Assembly (NCBI GenBank): GCA_029939635.1
Contig: JAOZSN010000009.1
Span: forward strand, 8,220-30,111
DNA: 21,892 nt
DNA from: Deltaproteobacteria bacterium
GTDB taxonomy: Bacteria > Desulfobacterota > Desulfobulbia > Desulfobulbales > SURF-16
Direction: 5' to 3'
Shown one piece after another: positions 6,842 through 14,423 of this stretch. Numbering within the stretch: position 1 is the stretch's first letter; each line of letters opens with the position of its first letter. A program made the translations under genes and the position numbers. The notes below the pieces were generated by a model that worked only from the letters and a program-made list of their open reading frames with translations, did no database searches and was not told the origin of the DNA.

Positions 6842-7477
6842 ATGATACGTCAAGGATGTGTACTGCTCGTACTCTTATTATTGCTGTCTGCTTGTGCTGG
6901 CAAACAGGCAGATCAGGTGGTTGTCAGCACTGGTTCACCTGTGGTGCATATTCATCCCGTTGGCGGGGAGTATCGCCATTCCTCTGTTCTTATTTTGCCC
7001 TTTCGGGTGCCATCCGAAGTTGATCCTATCTATGGTCGGCGTTTAGCTGCCATGTACCATGAAGTTCTCTTGGGCAAGCAGGCCTTTCAGCGTATTTTGG
7101 TGAGTGATAAATTCTATGGGTCTTATGAAGAGGCTATGGAAATGGGGCAGGAGGCTGGTGTTGATTTGGTGTTGGCTGGGCGCGTCAATTATCTGCTTTC
7201 CGGTACGCAACTAGGGGGAGCCAGGGCAGATGTATCCCTGCGGGTGGTGAGTGTTAAAAGTGGTAATACTGTATGGTATATGAGCCAGATGATGGATCAG
7301 TTGGTGGATCATCCTGAATGGCGATTGCCGGGAAGATTGATGAGTATTTTCACTGTTCCTAAGATACGCAGCTCAAGTGGCCCATCCCCCCTGCCCAATA
7401 TGCTGGCCCACATTGCTGTAAGTATGGGCGATGTTATGGCCGGCCAGAGCAAGGTGACGGCAATGGGCAAGTTGTAA
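6842..7477 (+). CDS. Lipoprotein with TolB-N/CsgG-like pattern, last gene of cluster
   Basis: The 211-residue protein has the signal MIRQGCVLLVLLLLLSAC with lipobox LSAC (C18). The mature part has VLILPFRVP, a helix with RRLAAMYHEVLL, then RILVSD, GVDLVLAGRVNYLLSGT and ADVSLRVVSVKSGNTVWYM. This alternating strand/helix order recalls the domain shared by TolB-N, CsgG and FlgP/FlgT-type proteins, where a conserved loop reports 'export or assembly factor' rather than an enzyme. No specific family is assigned. GGAGAGG lies just before the ATG, nine bases after paralogue 2, so it is the last member of a four-gene operon. An associated outer-membrane complex with the two FlgO-like proteins is an inference. 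Confidence 0.75.
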   Translation: MIRQGCVLLVLLLLLSACAGKQADQVVVSTGSPVVHIHPVGGEYRHSSVLILPFRVPSEVDPIYGRRLAAMYHEVLLGKQAFQRILVSDKFYGSYEEAMEMGQEAGVDLVLAGRVNYLLSGTQLGGARADVSLRVVSVKSGNTVWYMSQMMDQLVDHPEWRLPGRLMSIFTVPKIRSSSGPSPLPNMLAHIAVSMGDVMAGQSKVTAMGKL

Positions 7478-7501
7478 TTGCCGTTGACCGTTGTCAGTGG
7501 C

Positions 7502-7564
7502 CAGTTATCAGTTGTAGATTGAGCGCAAACCCATACTGTCAACTGATAACCAGCAACTGATAAC
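7502..7564. repeat. Short palindromic repeat cluster between convergent genes
   Basis: GTTATCAGTTG occurs at 7504-7514 on the plus strand and twice as its reverse complement CAACTGATAAC (7540-7550 and 7554-7564). The first two copies form an 11-bp stem with a 25-base loop. The cluster fills the 93-base gap between the lipoprotein operon and purA. It resembles REP-type extragenic repeats, and could serve as a barrier or processing site for both converging transcripts. Confidence 0.65.
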
Positions 7565-7570
7565 TATCTT

Positions 7571-8869
7571 TTACTTCTCAAACGGATTATCCAACAGCAT
7601 TGTTTCTGCCCGGTCTGGGCCGACAGAGAGTAGCATCACCGGGGTCTCGGTGAGATCTTCAATACGTTTTACATAATCTTTAGTCTTCTGGGGCAGATCG
7701 TCAGCGTTGCGTACTGCACTGATATTCTCCTGCCAACCAGGGATCTCTTCATAGACCGGCTTAACCTGCTGTGCCTTTCTAATATTACCTGGCATGGCGT
7801 GGTAGGTGGTGCCGCCTGTTTCATAGGCATTGGCGATCTTTAAGGTGTCAAGGCCACTGAGCACATCAAGTTTGGTCAGGGCCAGGCCCGTCACGCCATT
7901 TAGGCGTACCGCATCTTTGGCTACCACACCATCCAACCAACCACAACGGCGGTCACGACCAGTTGTAGCTCCTACCTCGCCACCCCGTTTTTGGATTCCT
8001 GCACCAACCTCATCAAAGAGTTCTGTGGGGAAGGGGCCTTCTCCTACGCGGGTGGTGTATGCCTTGATGATGCCAATGACTGCATCAATATGGGCTGGGC
8101 CAAAACCTGAGCCTGTACAGGCATTACCCGCCACCACATTGGATGAGGTGACAAAGGGGTAGGTGCCATGGTCGATATCAAGCTGGGTTCCTTGGGCACC
8201 CTCAAAGAGGATATGCTGACCAGCCTTACGGGCCACGTCAAGTTTCATGCTGACATTGCCTAAAAAGGGAGCCAGCTCTTCGGTGTATTCTTGGAACTGA
8301 CCAAAGATGGTATCAACATCAAGGGCCTGGCCACCGAATTTGTTGACGATGATGTCATTTTTTTCAGCCAGGTTTTCTTTTAATTTCTCTTTGAACAGAT
8401 CTTCGTCCAGCAAATCGCCACATTTGATGCCGCTACGCAGGATCTTGTCACCATAACAGGGGCCAATGCCACGACCAGTGGTGCCAATTTTGGCCCCATC
8501 TTTTTTGTTGGCCTCACTGCCCATGTCCAGCACCTTATGGTACGGCATGATGAGATGGGTGTTTTCGCTGATAGTGAAGCGGGCAGGGGTAACAGGTAGG
8601 CCTTGTTGGGCCAGAGACTTCATCTCTTTGAGGAGTACCTCTGGGTCAAGAACCACGCCATTACCGATCATGCACTGCTTATCTTCGTATAGGATGCCTG
8701 ATGGGATAAGATGGAAGACAAATTTTTTGCCATCAACCACCAGGGTATGGCCGGCATTATTGCCGCCTTGAAAACGGACAACAAAATCTGCATGCTGGGT
8801 CAGTAGATCAACGATCTTACCTTTACCTTCATCTCCCCACTGGGTTCCTACCACAACGACGCTAGCCAT
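7571..8869 (-). CDS. purA: Adenylosuccinate synthetase
   Basis: The 432-residue protein has normal length for PurA, which joins IMP and aspartate using GTP in the first step from IMP to AMP. Visible signatures are the P-loop GTQWGDEGKGK (8-18) with catalytic D13, NNAGHT (37-42) with catalytic H41, TTGRGIGPCY (130-139), FEGAQGTQLDIDHGTYPF, VGATTGRDRRCGW and TKLDVLSGLD. All key positions are intact. GGAG lies about eight bases before the ATG. It appears to be a single-gene transcript, facing the lipoprotein operon and divergent from tatB. Confidence 0.97.
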   Translation of the reverse strand: MASVVVVGTQWGDEGKGKIVDLLTQHADFVVRFQGGNNAGHTLVVDGKKFVFHLIPSGILYEDKQCMIGNGVVLDPEVLLKEMKSLAQQGLPVTPARFTISENTHLIMPYHKVLDMGSEANKKDGAKIGTTGRGIGPCYGDKILRSGIKCGDLLDEDLFKEKLKENLAEKNDIIVNKFGGQALDVDTIFGQFQEYTEELAPFLGNVSMKLDVARKAGQHILFEGAQGTQLDIDHGTYPFVTSSNVVAGNACTGSGFGPAHIDAVIGIIKAYTTRVGEGPFPTELFDEVGAGIQKRGGEVGATTGRDRRCGWLDGVVAKDAVRLNGVTGLALTKLDVLSGLDTLKIANAYETGGTTYHAMPGNIRKAQQVKPVYEEIPGWQENISAVRNADDLPQKTKDYVKRIEDLTETPVMLLSVGPDRAETMLLDNPFEK

Positions 8870-9209
8870 TTTTCTTATCTCCTCAAATATGATGAACTTG
8901 TCAAAAGCTCAAAAACAGGTACACACCAGACGTACTATGAGTACATTTTAGGCGCTTCCCGCGTCAGTCGGTACATTTTTCAAGACTGACAAATGTGATC
9001 AATTCTTCGGGTACTTCGGGCAAACCGACAAACCATAGCCAACCCATCTGCAAATGTCAATATGAAGACCAGCGGTGAGGTTTCTTGACAGTCCTTAGTA
9101 AATGCCGTAAATGTGGGAGTTGGTTCTGTGGATAGCAGGGGGGGCGGCTAGCATTTCCCCCTCTATTCTCCTCGATTTTTTTTTAAATTCTCTACCTTCT
9201 AGTTTTCTT
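8870..9209. other. Divergent intergenic region, purA / tatB
   Basis: This 340-base stretch has no convincing gene. It contains the tat promoter near its right end, a direct repeat of GTACATTTT (8941-8949 and 8971-8979) and an inverted repeat GTCAGTC (8963-8969) / GACTGAC (8984-8990). These lie about 70-120 bases upstream of purA and could be regulatory. No recognisable riboswitch was seen. Confidence 0.5.
9085..9113 (+). promoter_or_regulatory. Probable sigma-70-type promoter for tatBC
   Basis: A perfect TTGACA (9085-9090) is followed after 17 bases by TAAATG (9108-9113), a weak -10 box. Transcription would begin near 9120, about 90 bases before the tatB start at 9210. This argues against the in-frame ATG at 9111 being used. 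Confidence 0.5.
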
Positions 9210-9554
9210 ATGTTTGGAATCGGACTCCCTGAATTTATTCTTATTATGGTTGTCGCCCTTATTGTCGTGGGGCCAGACAAATTGCCAGGGCTGGCCAGAA
9301 CCCTGGGTAAACAGGTGTTGGAGTTGAAAAAGGCTGCTAACTCCCTGAAGGATTCCCTGCAAGATGAGTTGGTTGACGAGAAGAAGCAGATTGAAGATCT
9401 GGCCGGTAGTTTTGATACTCTTAACGATACTCTTTCCAGCTCTATAACTGATACTGATCAAACAAGCAGTTCTGATCCATACGAAGGAATTAATCCGCTT
9501 CCGAAAACGGATGATGTGCCAGCGGAAGAGGATAGGACGTCTCATTCCTCATGA
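9210..9554 (+). CDS. tatB: Sec-independent translocase subunit TatB
   Basis: The 114-residue protein begins MFGIGLPEFILIMVVALIVVGPDKLP: one N-terminal membrane helix with E8, the GP hinge at 21-22, an amphipathic helix (about 24-60) and an acidic, disordered Ser/Asp-rich tail. The GPDKLP hinge and length favour TatB over TatA, but the TatA/B distinction is not absolute. With TatC it forms the twin-arginine receptor for folded exported proteins. The start at 9210 is set by the family N-terminus; the 33 residues obtainable upstream overlap the promoter. No clear Shine-Dalgarno sequence is seen. It overlaps tatC by four bases (ATGA). No tatA lies nearby. Confidence 0.88.
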   Translation: MFGIGLPEFILIMVVALIVVGPDKLPGLARTLGKQVLELKKAANSLKDSLQDELVDEKKQIEDLAGSFDTLNDTLSSSITDTDQTSSSDPYEGINPLPKTDDVPAEEDRTSHSS

Positions 9555-10276
9555 ATGCTGAACCCCTGGTTAACCATTTTAGTCTCCACCTTAAGGAGTT
9601 GCGTAAGCGGATTACCATTGCCTTTGCCGCAGTACTTGTCGCCAGTGGGGTAGCGTATTTATTTGCCAAGCCCATTACCAAGTTTCTGGTTGCCCCTCTT
9701 TTTACCTCCTGTCCCCAGCTTGCCTCCCTGGTTTATACCAATCTTACCGAGGCCTTTGTTTCCTATCTGAAGGTGTCATTACTTGTTGGTCTGGTGGTTG
9801 GTTTTCCGGTTATTCTTTCCCAGTTTTGGATGTTTATTGCTCCAGGCCTGCATAGGCATGAAAAACAGCTGGCCCGCACTGTGGTTTTTTGGGCCACTTT
9901 TCTCTTTGGCTTTGGTGTTTGTTTTTCCTATTTTGCTGTCTTGCCACGCGGCTTGGCTTTCTTTATGAGTTTTGCTGGAGAGGATATGGCAGCCATGCCA
10001 AAGCTTGATGCCTATTTAAGCTTTGTGGCGCGCTCTTCCCTGGCCTTTGGCCTCTCCTTTGAGATTCCCTTTCTCATGGTCATGGCTGGCAAGGCTGGTT
10101 TTGTTGAACGGAGTTATTTTTCTTCCAAACGCCATTATTTCTATATAGCCATCATTGTTCTTTCATTCCTGCTTGCTGCCGGTGACGTCATGTCCACCAT
10201 GCTCCTGGTTTTACCTCTCTTTATCCTCTATGAGCTGGGGTTGTTGGTGATGAAGATTTTTGGGGTGGGGCACTAG
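9551..10276 (+). CDS. tatC: Sec-independent translocase subunit TatC
   Basis: The 241-residue protein has six predicted membrane helices and the conserved TatC landmarks: HLKELRKRI (13-21) with E15 for signal-peptide binding, LTEAFVSYLK (65-74), the FIAPGLHRHEK loop (95-105) with E104, FGLSFEIPF (166-174) with E171, and D212 near the final helices. The usual P before that aspartate is replaced (AGDVMS). TatC is the core of the twin-arginine receptor in the inner membrane. It is translationally coupled to tatB and converges on the radical SAM gene, 115 bases away. Confidence 0.95.
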   Translation: MNAEPLVNHFSLHLKELRKRITIAFAAVLVASGVAYLFAKPITKFLVAPLFTSCPQLASLVYTNLTEAFVSYLKVSLLVGLVVGFPVILSQFWMFIAPGLHRHEKQLARTVVFWATFLFGFGVCFSYFAVLPRGLAFFMSFAGEDMAAMPKLDAYLSFVARSSLAFGLSFEIPFLMVMAGKAGFVERSYFSSKRHYFYIAIIVLSFLLAAGDVMSTMLLVLPLFILYELGLLVMKIFGVGH

Positions 10277-10391
10277 TTTTTCCTTTGTATAAACACTAGC
10301 GACCAGAGAACCACCCCCTCCCTCTTCCCATCCGGGCATCACCACGGAAAAAGAAATCATTTTCACAGGAACAGAGCCTATTTTTTGTCCC

Positions 10392-11393
10392 TTATGGGCG
10401 CATTTCCTGTTTAAGTAGACAGCAGGAGATACGATGTTGAGGACTGCCATCTGCCTGGTAATTAATAGTATCCCCCTGCAAAAGCTTATTCATGACGCAT
10501 CCTTCAGGTATGGCGAGTTGAAAAAAACGATCCTCATTTAACCCATCGCGTTTTACTAATCTGTGGTCACAAATTTCAAAACTATGAATGGGAAAGTCTT
10601 CACACAATGGACATTGATAGACCCGGCCGTTGGGGAAGATAAAGAAGTTTTCTGCCTCTAGGCCAGCACAACCAAATTTTTCTTCTGGCTCCAAGAATAC
10701 CTTAGGGTAGATGACATGGATACCTGCTTTTGCCGCTTGTGCTGCCACAGGAGGGATGATGGAAAGCCACTCTTCGGGGCTGATTTGCAGGTTGTCAGTG
10801 GATGTAGCTGATTTACCTCTGATACCTATGACCTGGATGAAAAAACGCTGGACCCCTAACTGCTGTAATAGGGCGGGCATTCGTTCAAGGTGATGCAGGT
10901 TCATGCTGCTCACCGTGTAAATGACCGAGACATCAAAGCCCAGGGCCACAGCCTTTTTCAGGTTCGTGGTGCAGGTGGTAAAGACATCTTGGCCTCGGAT
11001 GGGGTCATTCACCGCTGGTTCAGGCCCGTCAAGGCTGAAACTGAGCACCGCATCATCCGGGCTGATCTTATTCAGCAGGTCATGGAAGAGGTAGCCATTG
11101 CTGTCCACTGTAATTGTTTCATAGCCCAACTTTTTTGCAAAGTGAATGCCATGGGCCAGATCTTGGTGCATGGTGGGTTCTCCACCTAAAAAAATAACAT
11201 TACTGCGTTTATCTGCTCGATAAAAGAGACGCAGCCATTCTTCCATGGTCTCCTTGCTTACAGTGGCAGTGCCGTGTTGCTCAGGATTTATATAGCAATG
11301 ACAGCAGGAGAGGTTGCAGGCGGTGAGCAGATGGAAAAAAATATTACGCTCGCCTGGTTTAAATTCCAGGGTGGTGGCTTTCATGGTGGACAT
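10392..11393 (-). CDS. Radical SAM protein with Cys-rich (SPASM-like) C-terminus
   Basis: The 333-residue protein has the radical SAM cluster motif C26-x3-C30-x2-C33 (CNLSCCHC) and GGEP at 70-73, with the partial TIM barrel running to about 230. Seven further Cys follow: C242, C261 and C264 in NGRVYQCPLC, C275, C299, C324 and C325. This pattern resembles SPASM or twitch domains, which hold extra iron-sulfur clusters and occur in enzymes that modify peptides or cofactors. The substrate is not recognisable. The ATG begins two bases after the deaminase stop codon, with no separate Shine-Dalgarno sequence, so it is probably translated by re-initiation. A second ATG (residue 4) is possible. Confidence 0.85.
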   Translation of the reverse strand: MSTMKATTLEFKPGERNIFFHLLTACNLSCCHCYINPEQHGTATVSKETMEEWLRLFYRADKRSNVIFLGGEPTMHQDLAHGIHFAKKLGYETITVDSNGYLFHDLLNKISPDDAVLSFSLDGPEPAVNDPIRGQDVFTTCTTNLKKAVALGFDVSVIYTVSSMNLHHLERMPALLQQLGVQRFFIQVIGIRGKSATSTDNLQISPEEWLSIIPPVAAQAAKAGIHVIYPKVFLEPEEKFGCAGLEAENFFIFPNGRVYQCPLCEDFPIHSFEICDHRLVKRDGLNEDRFFQLAIPEGCVMNKLLQGDTINYQADGSPQHRISCCLLKQEMRP

Positions 11394-11395
11394 AA

Positions 11396-11896
11396 TTATT
11401 GCTTTAATGTGTAGCTGGCAAGATAGGTGTCTTGCAGGTAGTTTGTCTGGGGATTACGGAAAAAGTCTTGGAAGAGCAGCAAAGATTCTTGGCGCAGAAC
11501 ATGGGCAGTAATGATGGGTTGCATGGCTTGATATAAGGGCGGCAGTTGGCCAAGGCTGAGGCTTGTGCCTCCACCCATGGCATCTTCATAGCCATAGACA
11601 AATGAGTTGATTGAGCTGATGAGCATGGTTGAGTAGCACATCAGACACGGTTCCATGGTGGAGTAAACAGTGATTGCCGATGGCGATATCTCTGGGGAAT
11701 TGCGCAGCAAGCGACGAAGGGCGATCATCTCGGCGTGATCAATTTCATTGGCTTGGCTGTGGCTATGCTGCCGACTACCATCACTGACTATTATGTCTTC
11801 TGCGACCATGACACAGCCCACCGGGAACTCTCCTGCGGCAAGGGCTTGTTCTGCTAACTCCAGGGCTTTTTTCATAAAATAGGTGTGGTTGGCCAT
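11396..11896 (-). CDS. Nucleoside/tRNA-adenosine deaminase-like zinc enzyme
   Basis: The 166-residue protein belongs to the cytidine deaminase-like superfamily. It has the zinc and proton-shuttle motif HAE at 54-56 (DHAEMIAL) and PCLMC at 83-87. The arrangement AGEFPVGCVMV...EPCLMC resembles TadA and guanine or cytosine deaminases. The C-terminal half (LPPLYQAMQPIITAHVLRQESLLLFQDFF) differs from classical TadA, so a free base or nucleoside is as likely a substrate as tRNA. The start at 11896 is chosen because GGAGG lies six bases upstream; the frame is open back to 11941. It is directly coupled to the radical SAM gene and divergent from the dGTPase-like gene. Confidence 0.82.
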   Translation of the reverse strand: MANHTYFMKKALELAEQALAAGEFPVGCVMVAEDIIVSDGSRQHSHSQANEIDHAEMIALRRLLRNSPEISPSAITVYSTMEPCLMCYSTMLISSINSFVYGYEDAMGGGTSLSLGQLPPLYQAMQPIITAHVLRQESLLLFQDFFRNPQTNYLQDTYLASYTLKQ

Positions 11897-12106
11897 AGCC
11901 ATCCTCCGCATTGCTATTGTTTTCTTCGGGAAAAAGACCATAGGAGAAAGAATTTGTCAGCTGTTAAGGAGGAAATTAAAGAGATTTTTTTCATAAATTG
12001 TGGTTGATAAGAGACTTTAGGAAAATCGGGTAGGGTAATACCCAAGAGCATAAAGCCTTATGGCCGTATATGGCGACAGGGATTTTGTTTTCGGTAATCC
12101 AATAAT

Positions 12107-13147
12107 ATGGCACATATCAGAGAAACAATAGAACAGCGTGAGGAGGAATATCTTTCTCCTTATGCCTGTCTTAGTTCCCAGAGCAAGGGTCGGGCCAGGG
12201 TACAGGATGAGTGCCCGATTCGTACCATCTTTCAACGTGATCGGAACCGTATTGTCTATAGCAAGGCCTTCCGCCGTCTTAAATACAAGACACAAGTTTT
12301 TCTGTCTCCCACTGGTGATCATTATAGAACTCGCCTTACCCATACCCTTGAAGTGTCAGAGATTGCTCGTACCCTGGGCCGCGCTCTTTTTCTCAACGAG
12401 GATCTCTTGGAGGCCATTGCCCTGGGGCATGATTTAGGCCATACCCCTTTTGGCCATGCTGGTGAGGCAGTACTTAATGAGCTGGTTGCCGGTGGTTTTT
12501 CCCATGCCCGCCAGAGTTTGCGGGTGGTTGATGTGTTGGAAAATGATGGAGCCGGGCTGAATATCACCTATGAGGTGCGGGATGGTATTTTGAAACATTC
12601 CAAGGGCTACGGTGAGGTGTTGCCCTCAAATGGTAAAGGGATTCCCTCCACTGCCGAAGGAAGGGTGGTACGCTATGCTGATATTATCGCATATCTGGCC
12701 CACGACTTAGACGATGCCATTCGCGGTGGTGTTATTCGCGAGGATGATATTCCTGCCCAGTGCCAAGATGTGTTGGGTCGCAGGCATTCTAAACGTATCT
12801 TGCGTATGGTGGAGGGGGTTATCATGGAAACCGCTCCCCAGGATGGCCAGCTTGTCTTTGCGGTGGATAAGGTCATTGGTCGGGCCATGCAGTGCCTGCG
12901 CCAGTTTCTATACCATAATGTTTACCGCGCTCCCCAGGTGCATAGTGAGTTTGTCAAGGCGAGCAAGGTTCTGCGCGAGTTGTTCCTCTATTGTCTGGAG
13001 CATCGTGATTTTTTAGAGGAGAAAATTGGTTCTTTTGCCGAATCCACCTCCCAGGAGCGGCGGGTGGCTGATTTTATTGCCTCCATGACAGATCGCTATG
13101 CCCAGGATTTGTATCAACGCATTTTCTGGCCGCGCACGTTATGTTAG
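12107..13147 (+). CDS. dgt: dGTPase-like HD-domain triphosphohydrolase
   Basis: The 346-residue protein matches the dGTPase-like family, which cleaves dNTPs to nucleoside and tripolyphosphate and so trims the dNTP pool. The metal-binding HD set is complete: H79 (RLTHTLEVS), H108-D109 (GHDLGHTPFGH) and D200 (AHDLDDAIR). The N-terminal EEEYLSPYACLSSQSKGR stretch and the RDRNRIVYSKAFRRLKYKTQV segment are typical of the family. The ATG at 12107 fits the family N-terminus but has no visible Shine-Dalgarno sequence. It is followed by a small acidic protein after 60 bases. Confidence 0.93.
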   Translation: MAHIRETIEQREEEYLSPYACLSSQSKGRARVQDECPIRTIFQRDRNRIVYSKAFRRLKYKTQVFLSPTGDHYRTRLTHTLEVSEIARTLGRALFLNEDLLEAIALGHDLGHTPFGHAGEAVLNELVAGGFSHARQSLRVVDVLENDGAGLNITYEVRDGILKHSKGYGEVLPSNGKGIPSTAEGRVVRYADIIAYLAHDLDDAIRGGVIREDDIPAQCQDVLGRRHSKRILRMVEGVIMETAPQDGQLVFAVDKVIGRAMQCLRQFLYHNVYRAPQVHSEFVKASKVLRELFLYCLEHRDFLEEKIGSFAESTSQERRVADFIASMTDRYAQDLYQRIFWPRTLC

Positions 13148-13207
13148 AAAGGAAGAAGGTAAAGAAGGTCAAGAAATAAAGAATGAAAAATAATATGAGG
13201 TATATGT

Positions 13208-13543
13208 ATGTCTGAAGAAAGTGAATTTGTCCCCTATGAAGTGGCAGCCAAGATTATTGCTAATATCGTTGAAGAGGAAAATGTCCACGAGGCCAATAAA
13301 CGCGTTCTCACCGTATACGACCATGATGAAGTGGAGTTGTGTTGGTATGATGCCGATGAAGTGGAGGCCGAGGTTATGGATCTGATAGAGGATAAAAAAG
13401 ATCGGGATGCCATTAAGATTGCTTGTGTGGAGTCAATCATGCATCAGATTCCCAAATGGGTGGTGGAGGATCTCCTTAAACGTAAGGAGAAGCAGGCAGG
13501 GGAGTGCGAGTCCAATGGGAAGTGTGGCTGTAGTGTGGATTAG
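13208..13543 (+). CDS. Small acidic hypothetical protein with Cys-rich tail
   Basis: I do not recognise a family for this protein. It has 111 residues, is strongly acidic in its first two thirds (many Glu and Asp, for example ADEVEAEVMDLIEDKKD) and appears mainly helical. It ends in a Cys cluster, GECESNGKCGCSVD (C100, C106, C108), that might bind a metal. There is no signal sequence or membrane segment, so it should be cytoplasmic. GAGG lies seven bases before the ATG, and coding-like base use supports a real gene. It is downstream of dgt, probably on the same transcript. Its TAG stop overlaps the TAA of the opposing SDR gene. Confidence 0.75.
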   Translation: MSEESEFVPYEVAAKIIANIVEEENVHEANKRVLTVYDHDEVELCWYDADEVEAEVMDLIEDKKDRDAIKIACVESIMHQIPKWVVEDLLKRKEKQAGECESNGKCGCSVD

Positions 13544-14379
13544 TCGAGTTTAACCGCTAAATCTTCAGCCAGCCCTGTTGGCATGGCAGTTACCTGTTCC
13601 CCTCCTAAAACATAACCGCCGTCCAGACGTAGGCAGCTGCCGGTCATGAAGGGGGCGTCCTTGATGAGGAAGAGCAGTGTTTTGTTGAGATCTGCGCTCA
13701 GGCCGGTGCGGCCTAGTAGGGTGTGGTCAATGATCTGTTGCTGTTCTTCAGGTTTAAGGAGAGGCCAGCCCCTAGTCTTGTCGGCATGACGGTGTTCAAA
13801 GAAGCCAAGCATGATCTCGTTGACCCGCACTGATGGTGCCCCCTGCCGGGCCCAGGTCTCGGTAAAGGATGAGACAGCGCGGTTGGCGGCAGCGTAGCCA
13901 TCGTTAAAGATGAGGCCGGCTGGTCCTGAGCGGCCGGTGATGGCGGCAATGGAGGAAATTGTTACCACAGATGCCTCTGCTTGTTTTTTGAGCAGGGGCA
14001 AGGCATGTTGAAAGACAAGCCATTTTGCCTCTAAGGTGGTAGCCATCTCCAGTTGCCACTGTTCCGGGGTGTAGGGGCCGTGTACCACCGGCATACCGCC
14101 TCGCTCAATATTGTTCACCAGGATATCCAGCCCACCATAATGGCCCTCGACTTGAGCCATCATTTTTCGAACCTGTTCTTCCTCGCGTAAATCTACCCGC
14201 AGGGCCAGATAGTCATAGCTCTCTTGGTCAAACTGCTGCTCCATCTCGGCCACTGAATCAGGCCAGTCATAATAAGGCAAAACAAGCTGGGCACCTTGCT
14301 CGGCCAGGATATGAGCCATGCTACGGCCAAGCCCACGGCTGGCACCAAGGATCAGAGCTGTTTTGTTTTTTAAGGGCAT
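13540..14379 (-). CDS. Short-chain dehydrogenase/reductase-family protein
   Basis: The 279-residue protein is a classical SDR by pattern: dinucleotide motif GASRGLG (12-18), a VDLREE segment at the usual D position, NN at 89-90 and ISS at 141-143. The catalytic Tyr is Y162, but the Lys four residues later is Asn (GYAAANRAV, N166). The C-terminus has LDGGYVLGG, typical of SDRs near FabG. The DNA confirms the AAC codon, so the change is not a translation slip. Loss of that Lys usually impairs catalysis, so it may be an atypical or non-catalytic member. No Shine-Dalgarno sequence is evident. It lies 44 bases after the lytic transglycosylase gene. Substrate unknown. Confidence 0.85.
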   Translation of the reverse strand: MPLKNKTALILGASRGLGRSMAHILAEQGAQLVLPYYDWPDSVAEMEQQFDQESYDYLALRVDLREEEQVRKMMAQVEGHYGGLDILVNNIERGGMPVVHGPYTPEQWQLEMATTLEAKWLVFQHALPLLKKQAEASVVTISSIAAITGRSGPAGLIFNDGYAAANRAVSSFTETWARQGAPSVRVNEIMLGFFEHRHADKTRGWPLLKPEEQQQIIDHTLLGRTGLSADLNKTLLFLIKDAPFMTGSCLRLDGGYVLGGEQVTAMPTGLAEDLAVKLD

Positions 14380-14423
14380 GAAGAGAGGTGTCAGGTGTAG
14401 GGGCAGAAACCTGAAAGCTGCCT

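Noticed and set aside
7309..7542. Minus-strand open frame of 77 codons across the repeat cluster
   Set aside because: It is built from the repeats and the antisense of the lipoprotein gene, with no start signal or family match.
9111..9209. N-terminal extension of TatB from the ATG at 9111
   Set aside because: It overlaps the likely -10 box and would place extra sequence before the canonical MFGIG membrane helix.
11897..11941. Earlier start of the deaminase
   Set aside because: GGAGG lies six bases before the ATG at 11896, and the extra residues (MVFFPKKTIAMRRMA) do not match family N-termini.
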